Positions 8,064 to 17,323 of a DNA stretch of 64,000 bases are shown here, one piece after another. The position numbers were made by a program, and so were the translations under genes. The notes beneath the pieces were generated by a model. That model was not told the DNA's origin and did not search any database. It saw only the letters and a program-made list of their open reading frames with translations. Position 1 is the stretch's first letter, and the number at the start of each line of letters is the position of its first letter. Source of the DNA: Lacticaseibacillus mingshuiensis (GTDB lineage Bacteria; Bacillota; Bacilli; Lactobacillales; Lactobacillaceae); NCBI RefSeq assembly GCF_016861785.1, contig NZ_BOLS01000001.1, positions 62,001 through 126,000 of the forward strand, given 5' to 3'.

Positions 8064-8182
8064 CAGATTGAGGTGCACATCATACGAATAGGTTAACGGA
8101 AAGCTGCATTATTAGCTGTCTAGCCTGCATCTCAACGTTGACATTTTTCCTGGTGGCTTCAGCGGTTTGCTGCGCACATCAG

Positions 8183-8306
8183 TTGGGTTCCGGCCCGCAT
8201 GGTCGAGACATATAGTACGCCAAGCACTCGGTGGCAAGGTGCGCCACCAAGTGCTTGGCGAGCCTATATGCACGACCATCCCGCGGGCCTCCACACCCTG
8301 CAACCC
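8183..8306 (+). repeat. Dispersed hairpin element, family B, copy 1
   Basis: A long imperfect hairpin: GGCCCGC/GCGGGCC (8192/8283), ATGGTCG/CGACCAT, CATATAG/CTATATG, and an apical stem GCCAAGCACTCGGTGGC against GCCACCAAGTGCTTGGC. Related elements occur at 51339, 61093, 61213 and 61336. It ends about 7 bases before the dnaG promoter. Confidence 0.85.
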
Positions 8307-8312
8307 GTTCAC

Positions 8313-8341
8313 TTGAATCCCAGTTGGTCAACGTGTATACT
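8313..8341 (+). promoter_or_regulatory. dnaG-rpoD operon promoter
   Basis: TTGAAT (8313-8318), a 17-base spacer and TATACT (8336-8341). It is followed by a leader of about 90 bases with an internal terminator-like hairpin. Confidence 0.7.
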
Positions 8342-8374
8342 ATACGTTGTATCAGTATGCACACGGCCAAATGA

Positions 8375-8405
8375 AGTCGCATTTCAAACGAGATGCGACT
8401 TTTTC
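8375..8405 (+). terminator. Leader hairpin/attenuator before dnaG
   Basis: AGTCGCAT (8375-8382) pairs with ATGCGACT (8393-8400) and is followed by TTTTT. It lies between the promoter and the dnaG ribosome binding site, so it should lower or condition read-through into dnaG-rpoD. Confidence 0.65.
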
Positions 8406-8437
8406 TACGAGGCCGGGGACCATAAGGAGGTGACGTC

Positions 8438-10369
8438 ATGGCGGCAATTCCAGAGACCAAGATCGATGAGGTGCGAAACGCTGTCAACATCGTCGATTAT
8501 ATCGGCCAATTCGTCAGCCTCCACAAGGCCGGACAAAATATGTTCGGCCTTTGCCCGTTTCAGGACGAAAAGACCCCATCGTTTTCGGTCAATGAAAGCA
8601 AGCAGATCTTTCACTGTTTTTCCTGCGGACGCGGCGGCAATGTCTTCAAGTTCGTGATGGAATACGACCACCTGGCATTTCCCCAGGCGGTCGCCAAAGT
8701 TGCGGATTATGCGGGCATCGAGCTGGGGGTGGACCTCGACGCGAATCGCCCAGTCGAAGATCCTGCCAAGGTGGCGCAAAAGGCGCTGCTCAAGCAGACG
8801 CAGGATTTTTATCACCACATTTTGGTCAATGCCGAAAGTGGCAGCGAGGCGCTTGCCTATTTGCACAAGCGCGGGCTCGAAGACGCGACGATCGAGCATT
8901 TCAACATCGGCTTTGCGCCGGTGGATGGGACGCTCCTTCGCAGTTTTGTCACCGCCCATGGCTTCGATTACGACCTTCAGCGCAAAAGCGGGATGTTCGC
9001 GGAGAACCAAGACGGCACGCTGCACGATCGCTTCATCGACCGCGTCATGTTTCCGCTCACCGACATCAATGGGGATGTGATCGGCTTTTCCGGTCGCATG
9101 CTGCACAAGCCGAGCAACGGGCGGACGATCGGTAAATATGTCAACAGTCCGGAAACGGACCTGTTTGCCAAGCGCGAGGTGCTGTTCAACCTCGGCCCGG
9201 CGAAAAATGATTTCAAACAATCCCCACCGATTCTGTTTGAAGGCTTCATGGATGTGATCGCGGCCTACCAAGCTGGCGTCACCACCGGCATCGCGTCGAT
9301 GGGCACCAGCTTGACCGAAGAACAGGTCGGCATCATTGCGCATCAGTCGCGCGAAATGGTCCTGTGTTACGACGGCGATGAGCCTGGGCAACACGCGACT
9401 GGGCGCGCGCTTGAATTGATCGAGCGCCACTCGCGGCTGAAGGTCAGCGTGGTGGTCCTGCCGGATGGACAAGATCCGGATGAGTTCATCCAAAGCCGCG
9501 GCAAGGAAGCCTTTCAGCAACAGATGACCCAGACCATCACACCGCTGGGTTTTCGCCTGCATGCGCTGGCGACTGGCAAGCAGCTGACCACCGACCAGGA
9601 AAAATTGGATTATATCCATGACGCCCTGGCGCTGGTAGCCCGCGAGCCCGATCCCGTCGCGCAATCCGTTTACTTGAGCCAGGTGGCGAAACTCACTGGC
9701 GTCAATGAGGCGGATCTGAAGACCAGCATGCCCGCGTCGACTCCGGTCACGCCGGGCCTGCCGGCGACTGGCGATGAATTTGGTCCGGAGCCACCGGCCG
9801 ATGAAGAAGATCCAGGACCAGGCGGCTTTGGGGGCTGGTCTGGCGGCTCGGGCGGCAACTTTGGGTCAAGCAGTTTTGGAAACGGCAACTTCGGGTCAAA
9901 CGGGTCGGGGCACACGGCGCCTCAGGTGATGCGCCCGCATTACGACCGCTTTGAAAAGGCGGAGCGGCTCTTGCTGGTGCTGAGCTGGCGAGATCCTGAG
10001 ATCGCGACGCGGCTGCACCAAACGGACTTTGTTTTTCCCGATGCGCCTTACCAGACGTTGTTTGATGCCTGGCTGAATTTTGCCCATGAAAATGAAGACG
10101 GCGCGATCGCCGGGTTCCTCGACCAGGTGCCGGAGGACTTGATGGCGACGGCCACGGATCTTGCGATGATGACGCCGCCGGAAAGTACCGACGAGGAAGT
10201 CGACGGGCTTATCGCACAGATCGGGGAAAAAAGTATCCGGGACCGGCTGGCGGCACTGAAGGTCGAAATGACCCAAGCCCAACAGCTCGGGGACAAGCAG
10301 ACCTCGCTCACGCTTTCGCAGCAATACATCGAATTGATGCGCACGCTGAAGGCCCGGCCGAGTGTTTGA
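8438..10369 (+). CDS. dnaG: DNA primase
   Basis: 643 residues from ATG 8438 behind AAGGAGGTG. It makes RNA primers at the replication fork. Domains: the N-terminal CHC2 zinc-binding domain (about 1-100; CPFQDEKTPSFSV then FHCFSCGRGG give the Cys-His-Cys-Cys set), the catalytic RNA polymerase core with a Toprim fold (about 110-420; LFEGFMDVIA and YDGDEPGQHA carry the acidic metal ligands), and a C-terminal helicase-interaction domain (about 500-643). Between core and C-terminal domain is an unusual linker (about 440-490) rich in Gly, Ser, Asn and Phe. It is followed after 39 bases by rpoD in the classic macromolecular synthesis arrangement. Confidence 0.97.
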   Translation: MAAIPETKIDEVRNAVNIVDYIGQFVSLHKAGQNMFGLCPFQDEKTPSFSVNESKQIFHCFSCGRGGNVFKFVMEYDHLAFPQAVAKVADYAGIELGVDLDANRPVEDPAKVAQKALLKQTQDFYHHILVNAESGSEALAYLHKRGLEDATIEHFNIGFAPVDGTLLRSFVTAHGFDYDLQRKSGMFAENQDGTLHDRFIDRVMFPLTDINGDVIGFSGRMLHKPSNGRTIGKYVNSPETDLFAKREVLFNLGPAKNDFKQSPPILFEGFMDVIAAYQAGVTTGIASMGTSLTEEQVGIIAHQSREMVLCYDGDEPGQHATGRALELIERHSRLKVSVVVLPDGQDPDEFIQSRGKEAFQQQMTQTITPLGFRLHALATGKQLTTDQEKLDYIHDALALVAREPDPVAQSVYLSQVAKLTGVNEADLKTSMPASTPVTPGLPATGDEFGPEPPADEEDPGPGGFGGWSGGSGGNFGSSSFGNGNFGSNGSGHTAPQVMRPHYDRFEKAERLLLVLSWRDPEIATRLHQTDFVFPDAPYQTLFDAWLNFAHENEDGAIAGFLDQVPEDLMATATDLAMMTPPESTDEEVDGLIAQIGEKSIRDRLAALKVEMTQAQQLGDKQTSLTLSQQYIELMRTLKARPSV

Positions 10370-10408
10370 TATTGATGAGACACGTGTTTTGAACCAAGGA
10401 GGATCATA

Positions 10409-11605
<1,197 letters not shown>

Positions 11606-11620
11606 ATTAGATCGATGAAG

Positions 11621-11649
11621 ATCTCAGCTTGCGGGCTGGGATTTTTTTT
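11621..11649 (+). terminator. Terminator after rpoD
   Basis: ATCTCAGC pairs with GGGCTGGGAT (one G-T) and is followed by TTTTTTTT. It lies 15 bases after the rpoD stop. Confidence 0.88.
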
Positions 11650-11658
11650 GTGCGCTGA

Positions 11659-12067
11659 AACTTGTGTGATGGGGTGACAGTCAGGAGGCGGCGATGCTCG
11701 GGGGCCGGTGTATTTCGGGACCTTGCCGTGAATCGGTGCGGCGGCTTGGGCGGGGTGCTTGTCACAATTGTCGGTGTAAACACCGTTTGGTCGCTGTCAT
11801 TATGGTGCTCGTAAATATTGATCTGACGGCGTTTCGACTTGCTTCTCTTGTAGAGGCGGAATGGCATTTGGGTTCCTCGACGCGAAAAGACCGTCAAATA
11901 GGCATTTCAGTTGTGTATTATTTGACCTCAGAGGCGCGCGAGAAGGTGCTGTTCGATGCAGATACGTCTTTTGGAGTGAACTTGAGCTTTAAATGCGTGT
12001 GAGACGCTCGCGTAAAAATTATTTTGGCTGGGCGTGGAAACAGGTGCATGTCGTCGGCGAATTGAAA
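11659..12067. other. Non-coding flank of the palindrome array
   Basis: About 400 bases after the rpoD terminator with no credible gene on either strand. They begin with a divergent copy of the array palindrome (GTGTGATGGGGTGACAG, about 11664-11680), so the array may once have extended to here. An open frame of 102 codons (11694-12002) has no ribosome binding site and no recognisable composition. Confidence 0.5.
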
Positions 12068-12321
12068 CTAGTGTGATGGGGTCACACCAGTTTCGTTGCA
12101 CGCCCGGGTGCGCGCACATTGGTGTGATGACGTCACACGAGTTTGTCCCGATCCGCTGAGGGCCTGAGAGTCGCATACTCGGGGTACGTCGATTATCCTT
12201 TCTCGAAGCGACATCGCGATATCCGCATACCGAGAGTACGCGAAACGTCCTGAAACAGTTATTCGAAGTCGTGTGACGCCATCCCACAACTTCATATATG
12301 TACGCTGGGCGCGTGCGTTTA

Positions 12322-12388
12322 TGGACTCACGGTCCGCGGATTCTGATGTTTTTGTCAAAGATCCCGATATTCGCGGACCGGGAGTCCA
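12322..12388. repeat. Array box D, copy 1 (67-bp hairpin)
   Basis: TGGACTCACGGTCCGCGGAT pairs with ATTCGCGGACCGGGAGTCCA around a T-rich loop of about 25 bases containing TGATGTTTTTGTCAAAGAT. Best preserved representative. Confidence 0.9.
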
Positions 12389-12633
12389 TATGATTGATAT
12401 TTCTTGAGGGAGCTGACTGCATACCGGTGTAATGGCGTCACACGAGTTGCACGACCGATCCGCATACCCCGAGTACGCCAATCAACATGGTTTGAGGCGG
12501 TATCGTAATATCCGCATACCGAGAGTACGCAAATATGGGATACGGCCCAAGGCGCATGCCCCCACGGTATTCTCTCGAAGTCGTGTGATGCCATCCCACA
12601 ACTTCGTATCTGCTTGCTGGGGGCGTGCGACTG

Positions 12634-12700
12634 TGGACTCGTGGTCCGCGGATTCTGATGTTTTTGTCAACGATCCCGATATTCGCGGACCGGGAGTCCA
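12634..12700. repeat. Array box D, copy 2
   Basis: Same 67-base length, loop and arms as copy 1, with CGTG for CACG in the left arm. Confidence 0.9.
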
Positions 12701-12926
12701 TCTGAATCAGTCGCCCAGCAAAAGGCTTTCATATTGGTGTGATGGCGTCCCACGAGTTCGCACGCCCGACCCGCACGCCCCGGTCCGCTAATCGAAATAT
12801 TTTGCGGCGGCATCGCAATATCCGCATTCCGAGAGCACTCAAACATGGGGATTGCCCCAGGGTTATCTTTCGAAGTCGTGTGATGCTGTCACACAACTTC
12901 GTATCTGCTTACTGGGGTGTGCGACA

Positions 12927-12993
12927 TGGACTCACGGTCCGCGGATATTGATGTTTTTGTCAAAGATCTTGATATTCGCGGACCCAGAGTCTA
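12927..12993. repeat. Array box D, copy 3
   Basis: Same length; the right arm is slightly decayed (GGACCCAGAGTCTA). Confidence 0.88.
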
Positions 12994-13240
12994 TCTGCAT
13001 CAAGATTGTCCCTGACAAACGGCCTTCATATTGGTGTGATGGCGTCCCACGAGTTTGTACGGGTACGATGAGGCGTCAGATTTACATACCCGGAGTACGG
13101 TCATCGACGTTTTGCGAGGGGGTATCGCAATATCCGCATACCGAGAGTACGCGAATATGAGACTGGTTCCGGAAGAAGCTTTCAAAGTGGTGTGATGCCA
13201 TCCCACCACTTTGTATATGTATGCTGGTGGCGTGCGCCTG

Positions 13241-13307
13241 TGGACTCACGGTCCGCGGATTTCGTTCTTTTTGTCAAAGATCTCGATATTCGCGGACCCA
13301 GAGTCCA
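13241..13307. repeat. Array box D, copy 4
   Basis: Same length; loop begins TTCGTTCTTTTTGTCAAAGA. Confidence 0.88.
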
Positions 13308-13396
13308 CTGAACCTGAATCGTCTTACCAAACAGTCCTCACACTGGTGTGATGGCGTCACATAACTTCGTATTTGCATTTCCCGTATTGGCAACGG

Positions 13397-13463
13397 TGGA
13401 GTTGTAGGCCGCGAATTTTACCAATTTTGCCAAAGATATCGATATTTGCGGACCGGGAATCCG
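13397..13463. repeat. Array box D, copy 5 (decayed)
   Basis: The left arm is reduced to GGAGTTGTAGGCCGCGAAT while the right arm keeps TGCGGACCGGGAATCC. It follows a fused box A/C after only half a period, so a unit-internal deletion happened here. Confidence 0.8.
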
Positions 13464-13690
13464 ACTGATGCGAGATGGGCCGCACATTGGTGTGATGCCG
13501 TCACACGAGTTTATTCCGACACTACGAGAATCTGAGAGTCGCTTACCCTGAGTACGTCGATTGAAATTATTTGAGACGACATTGTTATATCCGCATACCG
13601 GGAGTAAGCGAACATGGATACCCCCGGAAAAAGTTTTCGAAGTTGTGTGACGCCATCACATGACTTTGTATAGGCATGCTGTGGGCGTGG

Positions 13691-13757
13691 TGGACTCATG
13701 GTCCGCGAATTTTACCCTTTTTGTTAAAGAACTCGATATTTGCGGACCGGGAGTCCA
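13691..13757. repeat. Array box D, copy 6
   Basis: Same length. The inner stem reads CCGCGAAT / ATTTGCGG instead of CCGCGGAT / ATTCGCGG, so pairing is kept despite changes on both sides. Confidence 0.88.
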
Positions 13758-14125
13758 GCTGATCTGATGCGCGCCGCGAAAGGTTGATTTATTGGTGTGA
13801 CGCCATCACACAAGTTTGGCCGCACGTCCCGACGATTTGAAATACGCATACCCTGGGTACGTCCATTGCTGTTTTCCGGGGCGAAAATGCACTATCTGCA
13901 TACTGGGAGTCCGCACGCCCCATCCTTAGAATCAAAAATAATGTGACGGGGTGACAGCTCTTTTCACGAGCGCGGTGGACGCGTCATCGTTGCCCTTTTT
14001 AAATAGAAGAAAAAATCGAAAAATTTAGCATCTAAGTCGCTGAAAGCCATGTCCCATCGACGTTTGCGGGCCGCTCACTGTGACATTTTTCCGCCCAATT
14101 GCGGTGGTTTCCCGCCGATTTTTGC

Positions 14126-14131
14126 TATAAT
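14126..14131 (+). promoter_or_regulatory. trmK promoter, extended -10
   Basis: A perfect TATAAT preceded by TGC (TGCTATAAT). No good -35 hexamer is visible at the usual distance. It lies 29 bases before the trmK start. Confidence 0.65.
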
Positions 14132-14159
14132 AAACGCAAACGACCACGAAGGAGCAACT

Positions 14160-14876
14160 ATGAGCAACGTACATTTATCTAAACGGCTTCAAGCAATTGC
14201 CGATCTTGTCGACGGGCAGCGCATCGCCGATATTGGCACGGACCACGCGTACATTCCGATCGCGCTGGCGCAGGCGGGGCAGATCGATTTTGCGATCGCC
14301 AGCGATGTCGGTGAAGGTCCGGTCGCGATCGCCGAAGAGAATGTTCGCGAGGCTGGCTTGACCGACAAGATCGAGGTGCGGTTGGCGGATGGGCTGAGCG
14401 GCATTTCCGCTGAAGATGCGATCGACACACTGGTGATCGCGGGGATGGGTGGCCTTCTGATCTCACGTCTTTTGACGGAAGGAAAAAATCATCTGGATGG
14501 CACCGAAACATTGTTGCTCGCGCCAAATCGCGATGTACTTTTATTGCGGCAATATCTGGCGGCCAACGAGTTCGGCATTTTGGATGAAAAATTGGTGGAG
14601 GACGCCGGCCATGTGTATCCAGTGATCGTCGCCGGGCAAACGAAGCCAGAAGTGCCGTATTCACGCGCAGACTTATTGCTCGGGCCGGTATTGCGGCGCG
14701 ACCGCAGCAGGCTTTTCCTCAAGGAGACGGAACTGGCGCGGCAAAAGACGATGCTGGTGATTCAGGCACTTCAAGAAGCCGCGACGCCTGACACCACCAA
14801 GCTGCAGGAAGAACAGGCAGATCTCGCGATCATCAAGGAGGTGTTGGCAGATGGTGACGGGCAAGACACTCATTGA
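14160..14876 (+). CDS. trmK: tRNA (adenine-22-N1)-methyltransferase
   Basis: 238 residues from ATG 14160 behind AAGGAG; an upstream in-frame start at 14049 lies before the promoter. TrmK methylates A22 in the D-loop region of bacterial tRNAs using S-adenosylmethionine. The N-terminal Rossmann methyltransferase fold shows motif I (RIADIGTDHAYIPIAL, about 22-37), the acidic post-I end (AIASDVGEGPV), and motif IV-like TLVIAGMGGLLI near 90. The C-terminal third is a helical coiled region. Its 3' end overlaps the next gene by 26 bases, the usual trmK-nif3 pairing next to rpoD in Bacilli. Confidence 0.93.
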   Translation: MSNVHLSKRLQAIADLVDGQRIADIGTDHAYIPIALAQAGQIDFAIASDVGEGPVAIAEENVREAGLTDKIEVRLADGLSGISAEDAIDTLVIAGMGGLLISRLLTEGKNHLDGTETLLLAPNRDVLLLRQYLAANEFGILDEKLVEDAGHVYPVIVAGQTKPEVPYSRADLLLGPVLRRDRSRLFLKETELARQKTMLVIQALQEAATPDTTKLQEEQADLAIIKEVLADGDGQDTH

Positions 14877-15645
14877 TCGATTTGAGCGGTTCGCGCCGAA
14901 ATCGTTAGCGGTGCCGGGCGATCCGATCGGCATTCAGATTGGGGATGCGACGCGCCAGGTGCACACGATGCTGGTGACGCTGGATGTGCGGCCGGAAGTG
15001 GTCGAAGAGGCGACCCGGGTCAACGCGGACATGATCTTCGCGCATCATCCCGCGGTTTTTCGACCGGCGCATAATTTGAATTATGCCGACCCACAAAATC
15101 GCATGTACGGTGATCTCATGAAACATGATATTTTGGTTTACGCCGCGCACACGAACCTCGATCGCGTGGCCGGCGGGATGAACGACTGGCTGAGCGCGGC
15201 GCTGGGCCTCGATGAGGTGCAACCGTTCATCGAAAGCGGTGAAGAGGCGAACATGGGTCGCATCGGAACGCTGCCGGCGCCGGTGTCACTCGGGGATTTT
15301 GTCCAGCAGGTGAAGGACACGTTTGCCGTGCGCGGTTTGCGTGTGATTGCCCGAGATCTCGACCGGCCCGTTCAAAAAGTGGCGGTGCTAGGCGGCGACG
15401 GTGGCAAATTTTTCCGCGACGCCAAGCTGGCCGGGGCTGATGTTTATGTGACCGGGGATGTGTATTATCACACCGGGCACGACATGTTGGCGGCGGACAT
15501 GGCGGTGATCGATCCGGGGCACCACATCGAATCGATCATGAAGGACAATGTGCGCGCGCTGTTCATCACATGGGCGCAGGCCGAAGACTGGCCGCTGCAT
15601 GTGGTCGCGTCGCAACTGAACACCGATCCGTTCACGTTCATGTAA
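14851..15645 (+). CDS. Nif3-like dinuclear metal centre protein
   Basis: 264 residues from ATG 14851 inside the end of trmK (GGAGGTG upstream). The NIF3/YqfO family binds two metal ions; its physiological substrate is unsettled (a GTP cyclohydrolase-like relation has been proposed). Metal-binding motifs are present: IFAHHPAVF (His-His, near 64), AAHTNLDRVAGG (near 98) and the C-terminal HHIESIMK (His/Glu, near 225). The protein is of the short form without the PII-like insert found in Bacillus YqfO. It is followed by a bidirectional terminator. Confidence 0.9.
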   Translation: MVTGKTLIDRFERFAPKSLAVPGDPIGIQIGDATRQVHTMLVTLDVRPEVVEEATRVNADMIFAHHPAVFRPAHNLNYADPQNRMYGDLMKHDILVYAAHTNLDRVAGGMNDWLSAALGLDEVQPFIESGEEANMGRIGTLPAPVSLGDFVQQVKDTFAVRGLRVIARDLDRPVQKVAVLGGDGGKFFRDAKLAGADVYVTGDVYYHTGHDMLAADMAVIDPGHHIESIMKDNVRALFITWAQAEDWPLHVVASQLNTDPFTFM

Positions 15646-15651
15646 TGTGGC

Positions 15652-15700
15652 AAAAAAATACGCCGACTCCCGATTTTTTTGGGGTGAGTCGGCGTATTCT
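15652..15700. terminator. Bidirectional terminator between nif3 and pepD
   Basis: AATACGCCGACTC pairs with GAGTCGGCGTATT; an A-run on the left and a T-rich stretch on the right allow use from both strands. It separates two convergent genes. Confidence 0.88.
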
Positions 15701-15718
15701 ATTATGTCTGGAAAAAAA

Positions 15719-17131
15719 CTAAAGCGCGTCGTCCGTCTTGAAGTTCAGGGGACTCATGTCGGTCTCTTTTTGAACCAGTTCCATCGTGAATGCCTGCCAC
15801 GCAGTTTTTGCGATCTCGGCATTTTCGGCAGTAGCTTTCGTGGCCAGGTCCGCCAGCGCCGCTTTATCCACGCCGCGACTGGCGACATCGGTCTTGTCGA
15901 TATTTGCGCGCAGTTTTGCCTGGGTGCTCATCTGCACATTTTCGAGGTCATGGGCAAAAAGGCCGAAATGGGCGTCGAGCAAGACGCTTGCCAATTTGTA
16001 TTGCCAATACGCCGAATCCATCGTCGCAGGGAGGCCGCCGCGCTGGTAGTCGGCCGGGGTGGTCGTGGTGCCGGCGAAAAATGGTACGAATTGGCTCTGC
16101 GCGGAAACGCCCATTGCGACCCAGTGCAGATCCGCGATCTCAAACGGCAGATTCTGCCGCATCTGAAGCACGTGGCTCTCCTGCGTGCGCGCCAAGCTGA
16201 TCGGGCGGAAGCGGTGGGCCTGCGCGGAGTGGCGGTCGGCCGGATCGAATTCCGTTTCATTGAAATGACTCGCAAGCACGGCAAACGCGTCCTCGACAAA
16301 CAGGGGCCGGTCCGGCTGAAGCGCAAACGGCAGATCGGAATCCAGCGGGGTGCTGGTGCGGCTTGGCGTCAGGCGGCGCTGGCCGTCCCAGACTCGCGGC
16401 GTGTTGTAGATGCGATCGAAGTTGCTGTCGGTGCCAAAGATCTGCCGAAAATTGAAACTGGTCCCGGGCGTCCAAAAATGGTGCTCGGCTGCAAAGTCAA
16501 ACAGATCTGGTGAGAACAAAAAGTCTGGGCTATCCGGCCGCACTTTTTGAATCGCAAGCTGATTGGCGACCACCGCATAGCAATCGTCCGGAATGCGCTG
16601 GGCGACCCAGCGATGCCCCGTCGCAACTTCCATGTACCAGGCCTCATCGTGGTCGGCAAACAGAATCCCATTGGCTTCGCCCGTACCGTGCTCGGTCACA
16701 ATTTTCCCCAGGCGCTCGACGCCTTCCTTGGCCGAATGGATGAATGGCAAAACCACCGTCACCATGGCCTCTTCGATGATGCCGTCTTCAACAAACGGGT
16801 CATACCCAAGCACGCGCGCGTTGGCGTACGCACTTTCGGTGGCGCTCATGCTGACACCGGCCGCATTGATGCCGGCTTCTTCGAATAGCCCATATTGATC
16901 GGTCCATTCGGGAGTGGCGGTGTATTTGAGTGCATGCGCCGGCAGGGTCAGGGAAAAACCATTTGCCTTTGACTTGAACAGTGGGGCGTCCGCCGCATCC
17001 GTGGCGGGATGGACCACCACGTGTTTTGGCCAGGCCGCGCGCGAATCCTCGTTGCGACCGATCATAACGCTGCCGTCTGCGCTGGCTTCTTTGCCGATCA
17101 AAATACTGGTACATGATGTGCGAGTCTGCAT
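15719..17131 (-). CDS. C69-family dipeptidase (PepD type)
   Basis: 470 residues from ATG 17131 behind a minus-strand ATGGAGGCAG. Peptidase family C69 (U34) members of lactic acid bacteria cleave a wide range of dipeptides in the cytoplasm. They are N-terminal nucleophile hydrolases, and here the likely nucleophile is Cys7 in the short segment MQTRTSCTSILIGK, exposed by removal of the leader. The next conserved block SADGSVMIGRNEDSR follows at about 17-31. It is alone on its strand between nif3 and yitT. Several PepD paralogues occur in lactobacilli, so no letter is assigned. Confidence 0.9.
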   Translation of the reverse strand: MQTRTSCTSILIGKEASADGSVMIGRNEDSRAAWPKHVVVHPATDAADAPLFKSKANGFSLTLPAHALKYTATPEWTDQYGLFEEAGINAAGVSMSATESAYANARVLGYDPFVEDGIIEEAMVTVVLPFIHSAKEGVERLGKIVTEHGTGEANGILFADHDEAWYMEVATGHRWVAQRIPDDCYAVVANQLAIQKVRPDSPDFLFSPDLFDFAAEHHFWTPGTSFNFRQIFGTDSNFDRIYNTPRVWDGQRRLTPSRTSTPLDSDLPFALQPDRPLFVEDAFAVLASHFNETEFDPADRHSAQAHRFRPISLARTQESHVLQMRQNLPFEIADLHWVAMGVSAQSQFVPFFAGTTTTPADYQRGGLPATMDSAYWQYKLASVLLDAHFGLFAHDLENVQMSTQAKLRANIDKTDVASRGVDKAALADLATKATAENAEIAKTAWQAFTMELVQKETDMSPLNFKTDDAL

Positions 17132-17323
17132 GTGACTGCCTCCATTTGTTTACGCACGATGAACACATTGCTATCGTCTGCGGAATTATCTCCTATTATA
17201 CAAAATATTTACCGGGAAGGGTGGCATTTCCTGCAAGGGCGTGTATTCTGGAAAAGATGACGCGTGCGGGCGCTATTTGGCGCGCAAACGGCTGTCTACA
17301 TTTTATAAACAACGGTGACGAAC

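Larger units (their letters stand above)
12068..13957. repeat. Non-coding array of palindromic ~300-bp units
   Basis: Six to seven diverged copies of one composite unit, period about 293-314 bases. Each full unit has, in order: box A, a 17-bp palindrome of the form GTGTGATGNCGTCACAC; box B, two small GCATAC-n5-GTACGC hairpins; box C, a hairpin GAAGTCGTGTGATG / CATCCCACAACTTC; and box D, a 67-bp hairpin that starts with TGGACTCACGGTCCGCG and ends with CGCGGACCGGGAGTCCA. Box D copies lie at 12322, 12634, 12927, 13241, 13397 (decayed, in a half unit) and 13691. No protein frame spans the array, and its composition differs from the flanking GC-rich genes. It fills the space between rpoD and trmK. 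Confidence 0.93.

Noticed and set aside
11694..12002. A 102-codon plus-strand frame after rpoD
   Set aside because: No ribosome binding site or promoter, composition not protein-like, and it ends where the palindrome array starts.
12432..13160. Several 60-120 codon frames inside the palindrome array
   Set aside because: They follow the repeat period on both strands and encode the repeat itself; no ribosome binding sites.
12068..13815. CRISPR array
   Set aside because: The repeated parts are long and diverged, nothing like short identical repeats with unique spacers, and no cas gene is near.
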